Of a stretch of 64,000 bases of DNA, positions 59,971 through 64,000 are shown one piece after another (position 1 is the stretch's first letter; each line of letters begins with the position of its first letter). The translations under genes were made by a program, and so were the position numbers. Origin of the DNA: Scortum barcoo (lineage: Eukaryota > Chordata > Actinopteri > Centrarchiformes > Terapontidae); contig CM041550.1 of assembly GCA_023238725.1 (NCBI GenBank), positions 4,659,044-4,723,043 on the forward strand, given 5' to 3'. The notes beneath the pieces are model-generated. The model saw only the letters and a program-made list of their open reading frames with translations, made no database searches and was not told the DNA's origin.

Positions 59971-61456
59971 CGTTCTCCTAATCTATAGGATTTATGTTGT
60001 CCCGTTGTGTAACATAACATCTTTATTTCGCTAATCTCTTGATTGTTTTCCATCCATTAGTAGCTCCCTCATTTCCAGTGTGCACTGCACTGTGAGACAG
60101 CAGTCTCCATCCACATCAACGTCACCATCAAAACACTGAGTGATTTCAGTCTGTACAATATCGTCCGCACACATCACGCTGAAATATATCGCTGCCGCTT
60201 CCCAGCTGAACTCACATACGACTTGTGTTTCCCCTCGCACGCAGTGATACAGCAAAAAAAAAAATCAAACAAAAGCAACCCCAAGCAGGCAGAGAAACAA
60301 AAGTGGCCCATAGAAGACGGGGATCTTCAGGAGTCACTCTTACCCAAGAGATGAAGCCGGTTTCCTCCAGAAGGCAAACTCTAAAGAAACGCAAGAATGC
60401 TTCATCTCCCTTTGATGTCTTTCTGGGATGAGATATAAACCCTGATGGCAGTAACAGACCTCTTTGAACAATAAAAAATCGAATCTCAGCGTAACAACAC
60501 CAAAGGCACAGGGAGGCAGTGCTTTTGTAAACAAGCTGTTCCCTCGAGTGGATGAGGCTGCATCTGCAGGGTCGCTGATGCTGAGCCGGATCGCATGACG
60601 ATCCCCCACCACCCAGGAAGAACCCATGATATTATTGTGTCCTTATCAGTGGAAATGTGTTAATAATATGTGAGAATCTAATTGTGACATGTTTGACTTG
60701 AGCAGCGTTGCACTGGATTCTGGAACGTGTCCATTGTGCCTCTTTCACTGCTCATTTAACCACACAAAAATCAGCCTGTGGGTAACATAATTATTCTGTC
60801 AGCTATGGACTTGTGCTTCCCATAAAATGCAATTATTTCCTAGATATACCGTTTTATATCAAAGAAGTGTTTGTGCATATGATACACATAAAAATGAGTG
60901 TGTGTGAATTGAGTGTGTGAATTCTGTTCTATTGGTACTTTGAAGAAAAATGTAATTTAAGAGCATCATGTTTCATCAAAACATATTATTATTATGTTAT
61001 TTAGTGTATATTTAGTAGCAAATAAAGTAATTTAGGAAATGTATGTGGGACCATTGCAATAAGAGACTGACGCTTTAGTGATTCAGGCTAAAATAATTTG
61101 TTTATTCTCATCTTTGTGAGCATATTTGTTAATCCTCAATGAATTTCGTTTAAATAACAGTGTGTTTTTATTTTGAAATGAAGACAAAGAGAATTCAAAC
61201 CTTGAAATCATTCATATGATTGGCTGAGAGCTGATCATGTGATTACGAGCACATGCGGTAGGTGTGTTGGGAAAAAGGGCAAAAGATTCATGGACATAAG
61301 CGGACACTATTTCATTTTAATTGGTTTCCTGTGTAGTCATTTAGTTCTACATCGAGCTCTAAAATGTCTCTGTTAAACATTAGATATTACTACTTAAAGT
61401 GGTCAGGCTATGAATGATGTTGGTGCATGATTGGTGGGAGTATGAGTGGTAATCAT

Positions 61457-61693
61457 AATCCATCCATCCATTATCTGTGTGGTTTATCCTCCTCACGAGG
61501 CAGGGCCCCTGGACCGGGCGCCAGTCAGTCACATTCGAGACAGACGGACCACTCACACACATTCACACCTACGGGCGATTTTAGTGTCACCAATTAACCT
61601 AACCTGCATGAATCTGGATTGTGTGAGGAAGCCCGAGTACCCGGAGAAAAACCCACGCAGGCACAGGGAGAACATGCAAACTCCACACAGAAG
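61457..61693 (-). repeat. 5'-truncated copy of the same SINE family
   Basis: Read on the minus strand it begins at CTTCTGTGTGGAGTTTGC, continues through CATGTTCTCCC and ATGCAGGTTAGG, and ends in a GGATGGATGGAT tail at 61457. The tRNA-like head is missing, as expected for 5' truncation during retroposition. Confidence 0.75.
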
Positions 61694-61967
61694 AGCTGAC
61701 AATTATAATCCTGCTCCTAAAAGGATGAAAAAAAAAAAACAGGTTTAAAGGCAGGAACAATGTTCAGCACAGAGAGTTCTGCGGTTAATCATTTCATAAG
61801 TTTTCAGTGTTGACATGACAAATTTTTAGTGTCAAATAAAAAAAAAGTCATGTGTTCTGGCTTCATCTGCCTTTTAGTCCAAGAGATTCTAATGATTTCT
61901 CCAACACTCATTTCATTAAAACGCTAAGAAAGCCGACCAGACGTACTTAAAAAATGACTTCATGTTT

Positions 61968-61968
61968 G

Positions 61969-62000
<32 letters not shown>

Positions 62001-62002
62001 GT
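61968..62002. repeat. (GT)n microsatellite
   Basis: About 11 GT units, an ATAT interruption and four more units. Confidence 0.85.
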
Positions 62003-62124
62003 GGAGGGGGGTTCACCCTCAAACACTTTGTCAATAAGCTGTCACTGTTTGCAGGTTTGAGCTTAAGGACTTGTTGCCATGACAACAGCTGCAGATGAAT
62101 TTCAAACTGACTTCAAAGAGACAC

Positions 62125-62148
62125 AAAAAAAAAAAAAAAAAAAAAAAA
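62125..62148. repeat. Poly-A tract
   Basis: A run of 24 A. It may be a retroposition tail, but no recognisable element body precedes it. Confidence 0.85.
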
Positions 62149-64000
62149 TTGAGACTCATATTCAAATCATCAACATTGTACCCTGCAAAATTTGGTCGTC
62201 CACGTACGAGGAACGTGTCCCAGGACCAGACCGGGCAAGTCTGGAAGGATTGGTTTCCATGGTAACTTAGCTCAACATTATGGAAATAAAGCAGATACAC
62301 TGACATTGTAAGCCCTGCTCGACGGGGTTTATCACCTCTGCCACACAGCATGGCGTGCACTCGACTGTACTACGCTGTGAGAGCTGCAGCAGGATTAACC
62401 CTTTAATTCGGTGCTTGTCATTAATGGGGGATTATTGATTGTCATATTTTGAAGTTGAGTGGGGCGGCTAGTAAAAACGGACTGACAGTCAGTGAAGCTT
62501 TTTGAGGAGCATTCACACGCTGCGAATGTGTGTTTTATGCTCCATCAGCCAAACTGAACCTTTTGAAGTAAACTTATGTAAAATAAATGAAAAGATAAAA
62601 TCATGTGGACAACTTCAGTTAACTGTCAAAAATGTGCTTTTTATTTATCTTTATCTGAAATCAGCAGCCTCAGGGTGCATTTTTTTTTCTCTCTCTCTTT
62701 TCAATGTTTTATTAAACATGTTTTTTGGAGACCTCACCTGCTTTGCCTTCATCCACAATGGTTAGATCTGAGTGATTGCACAGCAATTCTTTTGGGGTTA
62801 ACTAGGCTTTTGCTCTGGTTTTTAAATTTTGTATTGACCTCTCAGCGCTTTTTGTATACTTTTACCTTTTTTCTCCTTTTATCATCATGTATTTCTTGTT
62901 TCAGTGTCGCATCCTTCAGCATCAGATTAATTTTTGTGTTTGTAATTAAAAATGAAAATGCAATATTTTTAAAGTTAGCACAAAAAAGGTTAAATGAATG
63001 AAAAAAAGCATTAATAAAGGATGTGGTGGAACACATTAAAGCCGCACTAGCCCGGTCCCAGATCTCTGAATCATCACCCACATCTATGATTCGTTCAGTG
63101 AAGTGAAACAAATGACAATACAGCCTGATTATCAGGCTAAGTGGATGAATTAATTATTAAATGAAAAACAGAGTCCTATTCATACATTTTAAACATATTT
63201 TCTAGGATATTTAGAGTTTAAAGAACTGGATTCAAATAGCAGCTCAGTCTCTTCGCTCTGTAGTTTAATGCATTTAAATATGATTCACCAGCTTTGTCTA
63301 TGTAAAACAAATTAAACTTTTTATGCAGACTTACTGTACTTACATCTCCAAATGCATTACATGTATAGAAAATGCTTACATTGCAGGCACAAATAGAGAT
63401 TGATGTCATTATATGTTGCTGTGATCTAATAGAGCGGGTTTTGTTGCACAGCTCAGCACTCCCAGAATTCAGCGAGAATGATGAGTGCCAAGAGTGCAGC
63501 TCTCCCCCAGCTCACCGCCAGCTGTAACTGTGTCACAACCACTTGCTATGTCAACAGGCCTCCTTTCCATCATCAATATTTATCAGAGTGTCTGCACACC
63601 GGGGGGACCGCTGCACCCTCCTACTACACTTGTCGTCAAACTGTAACTTTGTCGGGGTGGGGGGGTTCTCATAAAGAGAGGCTCTTCACTATTCATGCAC
63701 TAATCATGCCGGGCACATTACTATCAGAAACCAAGTAACAGATTTTAGCTGAGTTGGAAACCTGATGAGAAAAAAAATCTGGTTGAAATACATGAAACAT
63801 AAAACATCATAATTAGTCACCTCTTTCTTTTTTTTTTTTTTTAACAATGTTTACCTACGTATGCACCACACATTTCAACCAGAGTGAAGTCTGTCGAGCA
63901 AATCCGGACTTTAGAGGGTTAATCGCGCGCATTTTATCTAGTCCATTACTTCAGCGCAACTCGACTCTCCTCCATGACCTGGATTTGCGAACGCTGTCAG

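Larger units (their letters stand above)
43721..64000. other. Upstream non-coding region
   Basis: This is 20 kb upstream of the gene with no exon set I can assemble on either strand. It carries scattered repeat relics (44860-45010, 45985-46215, 51340-51465, 54229-54340, 57880-58110, 59780-59970, 61457-61693) and microsatellites. Open frames up to 146 codons occur but lack family resemblance or coherent splice partners. It may hold distal enhancers or non-coding transcripts that cannot be recognised by eye. Confidence 0.6.

Noticed and set aside
62502..63001. Overlapping 87- and 132-codon hydrophobic frames suggesting a membrane protein
   Set aside because: The hydrophobicity comes from T-rich sequence. 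There is no start context, conservation cue or exon structure.

Overview
The window is vertebrate nuclear DNA, most likely from a percomorph-type teleost. It holds the 5' half of one protein-coding gene on the minus strand, embedded in AT-rich non-coding DNA full of teleost-type transposon relics and microsatellites. I see no bacterial genes, operons, CRISPR arrays, rRNA or functional tRNA genes. The fish assignment rests on a CASPR/neurexin-superfamily gene with short GT-AG exons, a tRNA-derived SINE with a GGATGGATGG tail, Tc1/mariner remnants, L2-like LINE pieces and palindromic MITEs of the kind common in fish.

The gene is a contactin-associated protein (Caspr) best matched to CNTNAP5. 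Ten coding exons run from the initiation codon at 43391 (minus strand) down to 569, where the window ends inside intron 10. Every junction obeys GT-AG and every phase closes. The joined reading frame is 1631 nt, encoding residues 1-543 plus two bases of codon 544. It covers the signal peptide, the F5/8C discoidin domain, laminin-G domain 1 and laminin-G domain 2. It stops just before the first EGF-like repeat. The fibrinogen-like region, later laminin-G domains, transmembrane helix and cytoplasmic tail lie beyond base 1.

Layout from right to left in the direction of transcription: 64000-43721 is upstream DNA with repeat relics and no recognisable gene. 43720-43392 is a probable promoter/5' leader, rich in pyrimidine on the sense strand and free of ATG for about 320 nt. 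Exon 1 encodes the signal peptide. Intron 1 (14.9 kb) follows, then exons 2-4 (discoidin), exons 5-7 (laminin-G 1) and exons 8-10 (laminin-G 2). Introns 3, 5, 6, 7 and 8 carry palindromic MITEs, an L2-like LINE with a nested Tc1 fragment, a Tc1 transposase relic, and SINEs.

I found nothing that looks like an undescribed biological system. The observations most worth checking are: exons 2-3 resembling CNTNAP4 while exons 4-10 resemble CNTNAP5; a long in-frame, stop-free and ATG-free leader; two fold-back MITEs of one family inside the gene; and a nested retroelement/transposon in intron 5. Family comparisons are from memory of the human CNTNAP4 and CNTNAP5 proteins, not from a search.
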